Positions 1 to 5,362 of a DNA stretch of 6,657 nt are shown in pieces; within the stretch, counting starts at the first letter, position 1; each line of letters opens with the position of its first letter. This DNA comes from Opitutaceae bacterium (GTDB taxonomy: Bacteria; Verrucomicrobiota; Verrucomicrobiia; Opitutales; Opitutaceae): contig JANXSC010000008.1 in assembly GCA_025352845.1 (NCBI GenBank), positions 1 through 6,657 of the forward strand, in the 5' to 3' direction. A program made the position numbers and the translations under genes. The notes beneath the pieces were generated by a model, which saw only the letters and a program-made list of their open reading frames with translations, did no database searches and was not told the origin of the DNA.

Positions 1-947
1 GGATTGGTCCGGCTCCAATCGGCTTCGGCAGAGTAACCGAACGACGAAGTTAACCGGCGCGGCGCGCCACCCGCCGCCGACATCACATAGAGCTGCGGGC
101 CCGGTTCCATTTCGAAAACGATCTGGGAGCCATCGGGTGACCAGCAGGGCGAGGACTTGCCCGTGTCCGAGCGGGTCTTGCGCACGGGCTGGCCGCCTTG
201 GGCGCTACGCACGTAGATTTCGGGTGTGCCTTCCACGGTGAGAACCATCGCGACCTGCTGGCCGTTGGGGCTGAAACGCGCGCCCATGTTGGTGCCGCGG
301 TAGTTCGCGAACAAATCCTTCCGCCCGGTGTTCGGGTCGAGGAAGTAGATATCGGGTGCGTTATTCTTAAAATAGCTCGTGAAGAGGATGCGCGAGCCGT
401 CGGGCGACCAGCGCGGCGAAAGCACAAACGCGTTGTCCTGCGTGAGCCGCCGGGCCTCGCCGAGGAAAAGATCGGTGGTATAAACGTCGCCCCGGTTGCC
501 GGCGCTCTTCGAAACAAAAGCGAGGCGGGCGGTGAAGAACCCCCGAAGACCGGCTTGGTTGGTTTTCTCGACCGCGACATCGGCGGCCCGCAGCAAGGCA
601 TGGCGCGAATTGGTGCCGCTGACGACTTGGGAGACGACGGGAGCGGCGGCCGCACCCTTGGTGACATCGACGCGCACTTGGGTCGCGGCGACCTGGGTGA
701 ACTTGATGTCGTAGGCGGGTTTGGTCGCGTCCACGCGATAACGGCCATGCGAACTAAACGCGGTCTGCGCAAGCGACTGAAGTTCAGGCGTGTTCGCGCT
801 CACGCGCACCGGAATCGTGGTGCCGTCCACTTCAACCTTGATTTCGCCGAGTTTTTTCACCGGCTGCGCGCAGAGCGCAGGGCCGGTCACGAGGGAGGCA
901 AGAAGACAGAAACGGAAAAGATTTTGCATGAAAAGTGCGCGGCGCAT
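1..947 (-). CDS. tolB: TolB, periplasmic component of the Tol-Pal system (partial, 3' end beyond window)
   Basis: TolB is a periplasmic beta-propeller protein that works with TolQRA and Pal to keep the outer membrane attached during division. The gene reads leftward and leaves the window after about 315 codons; E. coli TolB is about 430 residues, so the last propeller blades are missing only because of the window edge. The N-terminus has Arg-Arg and then a hydrophobic stretch ending GPALCAQ, a plausible signal peptide. An N-terminal alpha/beta domain follows, then repeated propeller motifs: SPRWSPDG near residues 177-184, RFSPNG near 224-229 and CWSPDG near 268-273, each followed by a strand of the type ILFTSY, VAMVL or IVFEM, as in TolB/PD40 repeats. 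An in-frame ATG at 929 is an alternative start. I prefer 947 because it gives a positively charged signal-peptide start. Neither start has a visible Shine-Dalgarno. It is divergent from mrp. Other PD40-repeat secreted proteins are possible but less likely. Confidence 0.88.
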   Translation of the reverse strand, partial: MRRALFMQNLFRFCLLASLVTGPALCAQPVKKLGEIKVEVDGTTIPVRVSANTPELQSLAQTAFSSHGRYRVDATKPAYDIKFTQVAATQVRVDVTKGAAAAPVVSQVVSGTNSRHALLRAADVAVEKTNQAGLRGFFTARLAFVSKSAGNRGDVYTTDLFLGEARRLTQDNAFVLSPRWSPDGSRILFTSYFKNNAPDIYFLDPNTGRKDLFANYRGTNMGARFSPNGQQVAMVLTVEGTPEIYVRSAQGGQPVRKTRSDTGKSSPCWSPDGSQIVFEMEPGPQLYVMSAAGGAPRRLTSSFGYSAEADWSRTN

Positions 948-1039
948 CGGGAGCGAAACGACCGCGATGGCATTTCTATTTGCGCCACACCGCGGCATAA
1001 CAACTCTTATTTGTTCACAATCTAACCACTCCCGCCGCC
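948..1039. promoter_or_regulatory. Divergent intergenic region between tolB and mrp
   Basis: This 92-base spacer separates the tolB and mrp starts and must hold the promoters of both, unless they lie inside the genes. It has a distinctly AT-rich patch at about 1000-1024 in otherwise GC-rich DNA. On the minus strand a TGTTAT-like -10 can be drawn there, but its -35 partner is poor. I could not identify a clear consensus promoter or operator for either gene. Confidence 0.35.
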
Positions 1040-2149
1040 GTGACCTCCGACGAAATCAAAGACCGCCTCAAGCAAGTGAAGTATCCCGGCTTCAGCCGTG
1101 ACATCGTGTCGTTCGGGCTCGTGCGCTCGGCGGGGTTTTTCGACGGCACGGTGAAGGTCGCCCTCGCCCTGACCAGCAGCGATCCGAAGACGCCGCTGCA
1201 GCTCAAGGCCGACATCGAGGCGGCGCTGCGCGGTCTGCCGGGGGTGAAAGATATCCTCGTCGAAATCGCCGTCACGCCCGCCAAGGCCCCACCCGCCGCC
1301 GCCAGCACGGGCGCGGTCGGCGGTAATCTCGGCGGCAATGCCGGCGCGCCGAAAAAAATCCGCCACGCGGTCGCCATCGCCTCGGGCAAGGGCGGCGTGG
1401 GCAAGAGCACGTTTTCCGTGAACCTCGCGTGTGCGTTGGCGCAGATCGCCATCAAGGCGGGTCGGCCGGGCCGCGTGGGCCTGATGGATTGCGACATCTA
1501 CGGCCCCAGCGTGCCGCTCATGATGGGGCTCACCGGCCGGCCCGAGGTGCAGGGCGATGGCGCCGAGGCAATGCTCATCCCGATGGAGCGCCACGGCGTG
1601 AAAGTGATGAGCATGGGTTTCCTCGTCGACGATAACACCCCGGTCGTCTGGCGCGGCCCGATGATCATGAAGACCATCCAGCAATTCGTGCAAAACGTCC
1701 TCTGGGGCGAGCTCGACATCTTGCTCATCGATCTGCCGCCGGGCACCGGCGACGCCCAGCTTTCCCTCGTGCAGACCATCCCGCTCGACGGTGCCGTCAT
1801 CGTGACCACACCTCAGCCCGCCGCCACGAATGTCGCGCGCAAGGGCGGCCTGATGTTTCAGAAAGTCAACGTGCCGCTCCTCGGCGTCGCCGAGAATATG
1901 AGTTACTTCCTCGATCCCGCGGGCAAGAAGCACGAGATCTTCGGCTCGGGCGGCGGCATCGTGACGGCCGAGCGCCTGGGCACGACGTTGCTCGGGCAGG
2001 TGCCGCTCCTGCCCGAAATCCGGCAGGGTGGCGACACGGGTATGCCCATCGTCGTCACGGCCCCGGCGAGTCCCGCCGCCGAAGTCTTCCGCATGATCGC
2101 GGAGACGTTGTTAGCGCGCCTGAAACAACCCGCGGTGCCGCGAGTGTGA
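1040..2149 (+). CDS. mrp: Mrp/ApbC/NBP35-family iron-sulfur cluster carrier ATPase
   Basis: Proteins of this family bind ATP and transfer Fe-S clusters to apo-enzymes in the cytoplasm. The 369-residue product has the standard two-part layout and about the standard length. An N-terminal MIP18/DUF59 domain spans roughly residues 3-78. A Gly/Ala/Pro-rich linker (about 80-105) joins it to the P-loop domain. The deviant Walker A GKGGVGKST is at 116-124, MDCDIYGPS at 149-157, and the Walker B-type strand DILLIDLPPGTGD at 226-238. The ENMSYF motif at 285-290 is followed by LDPAGK instead of the usual CPxC pair, and the only cysteines are at 131 and 151, so the classical C-terminal cluster-bridging CxxC is absent. 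From memory, alphaproteobacterial Mrp proteins have a similar cysteine-less version. The start is GTG; no upstream ATG fits and no Shine-Dalgarno is visible. It is divergent from tolB and may be co-transcribed with the small gene that begins 64 bases downstream. Confidence 0.95.
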   Translation: MTSDEIKDRLKQVKYPGFSRDIVSFGLVRSAGFFDGTVKVALALTSSDPKTPLQLKADIEAALRGLPGVKDILVEIAVTPAKAPPAAASTGAVGGNLGGNAGAPKKIRHAVAIASGKGGVGKSTFSVNLACALAQIAIKAGRPGRVGLMDCDIYGPSVPLMMGLTGRPEVQGDGAEAMLIPMERHGVKVMSMGFLVDDNTPVVWRGPMIMKTIQQFVQNVLWGELDILLIDLPPGTGDAQLSLVQTIPLDGAVIVTTPQPAATNVARKGGLMFQKVNVPLLGVAENMSYFLDPAGKKHEIFGSGGGIVTAERLGTTLLGQVPLLPEIRQGGDTGMPIVVTAPASPAAEVFRMIAETLLARLKQPAVPRV

Positions 2150-2213
2150 AATTCATGAAACATAGCCGGCATTGACAGGCCAGCCGCGCTCGCTCTCATT
2201 CCTGCCGCGCCGC

Positions 2214-2501
2214 ATGTCTTCCTCGACGACTCAAGAGCCTCCGACGTCCCGCGACTTCGTGAAACAATCGAGCCTCTATCAGGAATTCCTGGCCGAGCGG
2301 GAGGAGATTCTGAAACACAAGTGGCTGGAGTCTGAACGCCTCGGCTACGACATCGGGTTTGAGAAGGCGCTGCTCGACTGGATCCGGAAGCACCGGGAAA
2401 ACTGGCGCGCCGCCCGCCGCCAACAACTGGGGATTACAGGGCATACTTCCGCGCCATTCATGTCGGCGCCGGCGAGCGACAAGACACCCGGCCAGTCCTG
2501 A
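2214..2501 (+). CDS. Small conserved hypothetical helical protein (95 aa)
   Basis: I do not recognise a named function. The protein is short, soluble and mostly helical. It has a low-complexity N-terminus (MSSSTTQEPPTSRDF), a charged helical core at residues 20-70, and a disordered-looking C-terminal tail. The core carries W37, S40-E41, G44, D46, G48, E50 and A52 within a stretch reading HKWLESERLGYDIGFEKALL. That spacing resembles, from memory, the HxWxxSExxGxDxGxExA motif in DUF4032-type proteins; this is a weak comparison. The ATG at 2214 is chosen over an in-frame TTG at 2172, which would add 14 residues without helical character. That TTG overlaps a TTGACA hexamer (2172-2177) that could be a -35 box, although the matching -10 is poor. 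It lies 64 bases after mrp on the same strand and ends 36 bases before a strong terminator, so it is probably the last gene of that unit. Confidence 0.75.
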   Translation: MSSSTTQEPPTSRDFVKQSSLYQEFLAEREEILKHKWLESERLGYDIGFEKALLDWIRKHRENWRAARRQQLGITGHTSAPFMSAPASDKTPGQS

Positions 2502-2537
2502 GCGCGGTCGCCCCACACCTCCGCTCTACTCGCTGCT

Positions 2538-2564
2538 CGCGCCCCACACTCGGGCGCGTTTTTT
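2538..2564 (+). terminator. Rho-independent terminator after the 95-aa gene
   Basis: A perfect 7-bp GC stem (CGCGCCC at 2538-2544 pairing with GGGCGCG at 2552-2558) closes a 7-base loop and is followed by six T residues at 2559-2564. It lies 36 bases after the stop of the 95-residue gene and would end the mrp-containing plus-strand transcript. Confidence 0.88.
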
Positions 2565-2587
2565 GTGTCCACTCGCGCCCGGGCAGC

Positions 2588-2613
2588 AAAAAGCCGGGCG
2601 GAGGGCCCGGCTT
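2588..2613 (-). terminator. Rho-independent terminator after rpmG
   Basis: On the minus strand, a stem of up to 9 bp (2605-2613 with 2591-2599; core GCCGGGC/GCCCGGC) with a 5-base loop is followed by a run of T residues, seen as AAAAA at 2588-2592 on the plus strand. It lies about 40 bases beyond the rpmG stop and ends the minus-strand transcript, back to back with the plus-strand terminator. Confidence 0.85.
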
Positions 2614-2653
2614 CGGTGGATCGCACGTCAGCGACCCGTCGCGCAGCAGTGCG

Positions 2654-2818
2654 TTACTTGATTTCTTTGTGCAGCGTGTGGCGCTTGAGAAACCAGTTGA
2701 ATTTCTTCTTCTCGATGCGCTCGGTCACGGTCTTCTTGTTGCGGAACGTGAGGTAACGGGAGGCGGGCTTACCCTCTTTTTTGGCTTCGGTGCACTCTAG
2801 GGTTACTTGTTCTTGCAT
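2654..2818 (-). CDS. rpmG: 50S ribosomal protein L33
   Basis: L33 is a small basic protein of the large ribosomal subunit, near the E site. The 54-residue product starts MQEQVTLECTEAKK, continues with GKPASRYLTFRNKKT at about 17-30 and ends KRHTLHKEIK, the diagnostic C-terminus of the family. Length is normal for L33. The zinc-binding type has two CxxC pairs; here only Cys9 remains, and the positions of the second pair are filled by FNWFLK, so this is the zinc-independent (C-minus) form. The insert between the Cys9 region and SRYLT is the longer kind I associate with Verrucomicrobia, Chlamydiae and Bacteroidetes. The ATG at 2818 has no clear Shine-Dalgarno. The gene stands alone: it converges with the 95-residue gene and is divergent from the phosphoesterase. 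Confidence 0.96.
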   Translation of the reverse strand: MQEQVTLECTEAKKEGKPASRYLTFRNKKTVTERIEKKKFNWFLKRHTLHKEIK

Positions 2819-2943
2819 GGTGTTAAATAGATTGAGGGTCAGAGCAAAGGCGCGCTCCCCAGCGGTGCAACCACAATCTCAGGGGCGTTACGCGCCGGCG
2901 GGCGGCGCGGCTCCAGCCCCGCCGATCCAACGACCCTTCGCAC
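2819..2943. other. Divergent intergenic region, rpmG to phosphoesterase
   Basis: This spacer of about 125 bases, or 180 if the phosphoesterase starts at 2998, should hold the rpmG promoter on the minus strand. The part next to rpmG is relatively AT-rich (about 2819-2835) and the rest is very GC-rich. No consensus promoter pair, terminator or RNA gene is evident. Confidence 0.3.
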
Positions 2944-3816
2944 GTGGCCGCGCTTCTCCGTTGCGCCGCTGCGGTCGAACCCTTCCCTCACGGCCTCGTG
3001 CCGGCCGAAACCATCCGCATCCTCTCCGACCTTCACTTCGGCGACCACGCGAGCCGCGTCACTCATCTGGCGCAAATTCGCCCACTACTCGACTCCATCG
3101 CCCACCTCGTGCTCAACGGCGACACCCTCGACACCCGCCCGGGCCCGCGGCCCAGACACACGGCCGAGAGCCGCGCCGTCGTCGCCGATTTTTTCCCACG
3201 CTCCGTCGCGCAAACTACCTTCCTCACCGGCAACCACGATCCCGATCTCTCGCCGCTGCATCACCTCGATCTGGCGGACGGTGCGGTGTTCGTCACGCAC
3301 GGCGACATTTTCTTCGACGACATCGTGCCATGGAGCAACGACGCCGTGCTCATTCGCCAGCGGCTTGCCGCCGAGCGCCGCGCCTTCAACCCCGAAACCC
3401 CACCCGATCTCGCGCAACACTTCGCCATGGTCCGGCGCGTGGCGGCATCGATTCCGCAACGCCACCAGTCGGAGCGCAATCGCCTGAAATACACCGCCCG
3501 CTTCCTCGCCGACACCATCTGGCCGCCGACCCGCGTAGCCCGCATCATCGAAACGTGGCGCAACACACCCGCGCTCGCCGCCAGTTTCCTCCGCAAACAT
3601 CGCCCGCAAGCCCGTTTCATCATCAGCGGCCACACCCACCGCCGCGGCATCTGGCCCCAGACCGATGGTGTCACCGTCATCAACACCGGCGCGTTTTGCC
3701 CGCCCGGCGGCAGCTACGCTGTCGATCTCACGGCGGGAAAACTCAGCGTGCGCGACATCGTGCGCCGCGCCGGAGAGTTCCGTATCGGGTCGGTCGTCGC
3801 GGAGCTTCCGCTTTAA
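2944..3816 (+). CDS. Calcineurin-like metallophosphoesterase (LpxH-like fold)
   Basis: This is a two-metal phosphoesterase. All family motifs are present, numbered from the GTG at 2944: D29-x-H31 in ILSDLHFGD, NGD at 58-60, GNHD at 96-99, THGD at 118-121 and GHTH at 229-232. These residues normally hold the Mn/Fe pair and the catalytic His. A helical insert rich in Arg and Glu (about 134-215) lies between the fourth and fifth motifs, where LpxH-type UDP-diacylglucosamine hydrolases carry their substrate cap. However, GNHD replaces the GNRD typical of LpxH, so the substrate (nucleotide, lipid A precursor or other phosphoester) is open. There is no signal peptide or membrane segment, so it is likely cytoplasmic. 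A second GTG at 2998 would start MPAETIRILSDLH, closer to the first motif, and may be the true start (272 residues); neither start has a Shine-Dalgarno. It may be co-transcribed with the 103-residue gene 59 bases downstream. Confidence 0.88.
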   Translation: MAALLRCAAAVEPFPHGLVPAETIRILSDLHFGDHASRVTHLAQIRPLLDSIAHLVLNGDTLDTRPGPRPRHTAESRAVVADFFPRSVAQTTFLTGNHDPDLSPLHHLDLADGAVFVTHGDIFFDDIVPWSNDAVLIRQRLAAERRAFNPETPPDLAQHFAMVRRVAASIPQRHQSERNRLKYTARFLADTIWPPTRVARIIETWRNTPALAASFLRKHRPQARFIISGHTHRRGIWPQTDGVTVINTGAFCPPGGSYAVDLTAGKLSVRDIVRRAGEFRIGSVVAELPL

Positions 3817-3875
3817 TCCGTCATCGCGTGGAGTCCCGCCTTGCGGGCCGCCGCGGCAATCCCTCTGAATGCGCC

Positions 3876-4187
3876 ATGAGCATCGAGTTCGGCTGGTGGA
3901 GCAAAGACCCGGAAGGCAAGAAGTGCCAAATCAACGCGGCCGTCCATGGCGGCAACATTGAGTGGACGCGCCACACCGGCCACCACACCTCGTGGATTCC
4001 CCACGAGCCCAACGACGATGATCGTGAGCGCCTCGTCTACGAAGCCGAGAAGCGCGTTCCCCGCCGCCTGATTTCCACCAAACAATTCGAGGAGATTAAG
4101 CGGCTCAGCGAAAACACCGGCCCCGGTAAAATCACCGGCCGCCGCATCACGGGCAACGGCCCGTCCTGGGACAAGACTCCGGGCTAG
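3876..4187 (+). CDS. Conserved-looking hypothetical protein (103 aa)
   Basis: I do not recognise this family. The protein is small and soluble, with an aromatic start (MSIEFGWWSKDPEGKK), a beta-like segment CQINAAVHGGNIEWTRHTGHH, then a charged helical part (residues about 46-80: DDDRERLVYEAEKRVPRRL, KQFEEIKRL) and a Gly-rich basic tail. Several His residues at 32-37 and the Trp residues are notable, but no metal-binding motif can be named. The ATG at 3876 is the sensible start. The frame is open far upstream, but there it is Arg/Pro-rich and is only the out-of-frame reading of the phosphoesterase. A small perfect hairpin (CCCGC at 3835-3839, GCGGG at 3843-3847) sits in the gap upstream; it has no T-tract, so it is not an obvious terminator. 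The gene converges with the Nudix gene across 19 bases with no terminator visible. Confidence 0.72.
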   Translation: MSIEFGWWSKDPEGKKCQINAAVHGGNIEWTRHTGHHTSWIPHEPNDDDRERLVYEAEKRVPRRLISTKQFEEIKRLSENTGPGKITGRRITGNGPSWDKTPG

Positions 4188-4206
4188 GTTTCAGCCGCTT
4201 GAACGG

Positions 4207-4779
4207 TTAGCCGCCCACCTCGGCCAGCCTGCGCCGCGCCATCGGCCAAAGCAGTTTGAACGACGGGCAAAAATCCTCCGGCCGCGCCGCCACGCGCGCC
4301 GTGATTTTCGCCGGCGCGACCCACTCGCCATATTGAATCTCCCGCGGCTCGAGCGTGAGCGGCCCGTCGTGCCGCAGCCGGTAAACCCACACAAACTCCC
4401 AGCCCGTCTGCTCGCACGCCTCGATCCGGAACCACTGCGCCGGCCCCACGCGCGCGGCCTGCCCTGAGCCTGCCGAATGGGACAATTTCACACCGATCTC
4501 TTCGCCGAGTTCGCGCACCGCCGCCGTGTCGTAGTCCTCTCCGGCATCCACGTGCCCCGAACACGACGAGTCCCACAGCCCCGGCGAAAGGTCTTTGAGC
4601 ATCGATCGTTTCTGCAAAAAAATCTTCCCGTCCGCATCGCTTACCAAGATGTGCACCGCGCGGTGCCACAGCCCCGTCGCATGGACTTCCGCCCGCGTCG
4701 CACGTCGGATCGGTTCGTCGCGCTCGTTCACCACATCGAACCACTCGTCGCCACCACCGGCCTTTACATTGCTGCTCAT
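4207..4779 (-). CDS. Nudix hydrolase, YfcD / IPP-isomerase-like
   Basis: Nudix enzymes hydrolyse nucleoside diphosphates linked to another group. This branch resembles YfcD and type 1 isopentenyl-diphosphate isomerase in layout; the true substrate is unknown. The Nudix box is complete at residues 75-97: G75-x5-E81, then R89-E90-L91-x-E93-E94-x-G96-V97. Before it lie EWFDVVNERDEPI (12-24), WHRAVHILV (38-46) and LQKRSMLKDLSPGLWD (55-70), all typical of the YfcD/Idi-like group. ETGWEF-type sequence (about 123-130) follows. Length is 190 residues, slightly long because of an apparent insertion, SHSAGSGQ at 100-107, encoded by a REP-like word (listed separately). The insertion is in frame and lies after the box, so the enzyme is probably active. 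An ATG at 4779 begins MSSNVKAGGGDEWF; an AGGA lies directly against it, too close for a normal ribosome-binding site. It is head-to-head with the 145-residue gene. Confidence 0.9.
   Translation of the reverse strand: MSSNVKAGGGDEWFDVVNERDEPIRRATRAEVHATGLWHRAVHILVSDADGKIFLQKRSMLKDLSPGLWDSSCSGHVDAGEDYDTAAVRELGEEIGVKLSHSAGSGQAARVGPAQWFRIEACEQTGWEFVWVYRLRHDGPLTLEPREIQYGEWVAPAKITARVAARPEDFCPSFKLLWPMARRRLAEVGG
4459..4482. repeat. REP-like CCTGAGCCTG.CGAA.GG word inside the Nudix gene
   Basis: The plus strand reads CCCTGAGCCTGCCGAATGGG at 4462-4481. It is close to the word CCCTGAGCCTGTCGAAGGG that I recall as a dispersed REP-like element in many GC-rich bacteria. It differs by C for T in CTGTCG and by an extra T before the final GGG. 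On the coding strand it is read in frame as SHSAGSGQ, a string typical of translated copies of this element. Its identity as a dispersed repeat in this genome cannot be checked from a single copy. Confidence 0.5.
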
Positions 4780-4815
4780 TCCTGTCCATTCGTGCTCTCC
4801 TACCCGGAAAACACC
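4780..4815. promoter_or_regulatory. Very short divergent gap with a 10-bp near-repeat
   Basis: Only 36 bases separate the start codons of the Nudix gene and the 145-residue gene, so their promoters must overlap each other or lie inside the opposite gene. The gap and the Nudix start contain two adjacent 10-base units, CATTCCTGTC (4777-4786) and CATTCGTGCT (4787-4796), matching at 7 of 10 positions. No clear -10/-35 pair is visible. Confidence 0.3.
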
Positions 4816-5253
4816 ATGCCGAAAATCGAGGTCAACAAGGTCGCTGAAATCCTAAAAAGGAACGACATCTCCCCCGCCGTTCTCCGGCGTGTGATCGAGG
4901 AGATGAACCTCGCGGTGCAACCCGAAGGCGGCGACGAGGACAAGCCGCCGGCAGTGAAGAAACAGTTCGCCATCCTCGTCAGCGATCCCGACGGCAAGCT
5001 CCCCAAGCACGACTTCGTCGGCTGGGTCTTGCAGCTCCCCGAGTCCGAGAGCGTCGCAACGACCCTCGACCGCATTTTCCGCAGCGCCTACGATTACAAC
5101 ACGACCAAAAAAGGCCAGCTCATGCCCGTGAAAACTGTCGGCGAAGCCATCGAGGTGATCCCCGCGAAGGCCTTCAAGGAAGCCGACCTCTGGGTGAAGT
5201 CCAAAACCCCCGTGCTCGTGCTCAAAACCGACAACGAGATTCCGAAAGAGTGA
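4816..5253 (+). CDS. Conserved-looking hypothetical protein (145 aa)
   Basis: I cannot assign a function. The protein is soluble, without signal peptide, transmembrane segment or cysteine. Residues 1-35 look helical (KVAEILKRNDISPAVLRRVI), residues 36-48 form a charged linker, and residues 49-145 appear to be a compact alpha/beta domain beginning KKQFAILVSDPDGKL. In this domain GWVLQLPES (69-77), a helix ATTLDRIFRSAYDYN (81-95), KKGQLMPVKTVGEA (98-111) and the C-terminal VKSKTPVLVLKTDNEIPKE stand out. The TTLDRIFRSAYDYN helix and PVKTVGEAIE segment are the best search handles. The ATG at 4816 is chosen because the upstream part of the same frame is the reverse complement of the Nudix coding sequence. 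Only a weak GGAAA precedes the start. It is divergent from the Nudix gene and convergent with the EEP-family gene. Confidence 0.8.
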   Translation: MPKIEVNKVAEILKRNDISPAVLRRVIEEMNLAVQPEGGDEDKPPAVKKQFAILVSDPDGKLPKHDFVGWVLQLPESESVATTLDRIFRSAYDYNTTKKGQLMPVKTVGEAIEVIPAKAFKEADLWVKSKTPVLVLKTDNEIPKE

Positions 5254-5272
5254 CCGAGATCCGTTCGTTGTA

Positions 5273-5343
5273 GGGCGCGGTCTCCGAACCCCGCCGGTTC
5301 GGAACGCGCGCCGGACTGACAGGGGGGTTCGGCGACCACGCTC
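5273..5343. repeat. Intergenic palindromic element with repeated GGTTCGG/CCGAACC core
   Basis: In the gap between two convergent genes, GGTCTCCGAACC (5279-5290) can pair in two ways. Its CCGAACC forms a perfect 7-bp hairpin with GGTTCGG at 5296-5302 (loop CCGCC), helped by T5283-A5303 and GCGCG/CGCGC arms at 5275-5279 and 5305-5309. Alternatively the longer block 5273-5292 pairs with 5324-5343, where GGTTCGGCGACC recurs; only 5278/5338 and 5283/5333 mismatch, with one G-T pair. No T-tract follows, so this is not a standard terminator. It may act as a REP-like element or bidirectional RNA 3'-end structure. Confidence 0.6.
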
Positions 5344-5362
5344 TGCCGGCAGATCTCCGCGC

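Noticed and set aside
198..1025. 275-codon plus-strand open frame opposite tolB
   Set aside because: The minus strand has the unmistakable TolB propeller repeats here, and this frame has no recognisable domain.
1022..1933. 303-codon minus-strand open frame opposite mrp
   Set aside because: It is rich in His, Asp and Arg with no motif, and lies opposite the clear Mrp coding frame; it is a mirror reading.
2172..2200. TTGACA at 2172 as promoter of the 95-residue gene
   Set aside because: The -35 is perfect, but at 17-18 bases spacing only CTCATT/TCATTC is found, a poor -10. Kept only as a remark.
2781..3875. Long plus-strand open frame (366 codons before the 103-residue gene) overlapping the phosphoesterase
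   Set aside because: It is Arg/Pro/His-rich without any domain, typical of an off-frame reading of GC-rich coding DNA. Only its last part, from 3876, is a plausible gene.
4183..4206. Possible shared terminator between the 103-residue gene and the Nudix gene
   Set aside because: Only a 4-bp GGCT/AGCC stem and no T-tract.
4184..4789. 201-codon minus-strand frame starting MDRNEQQC
   Set aside because: It overlaps the Nudix gene in another frame; the Nudix box is only in the frame starting at 4779.
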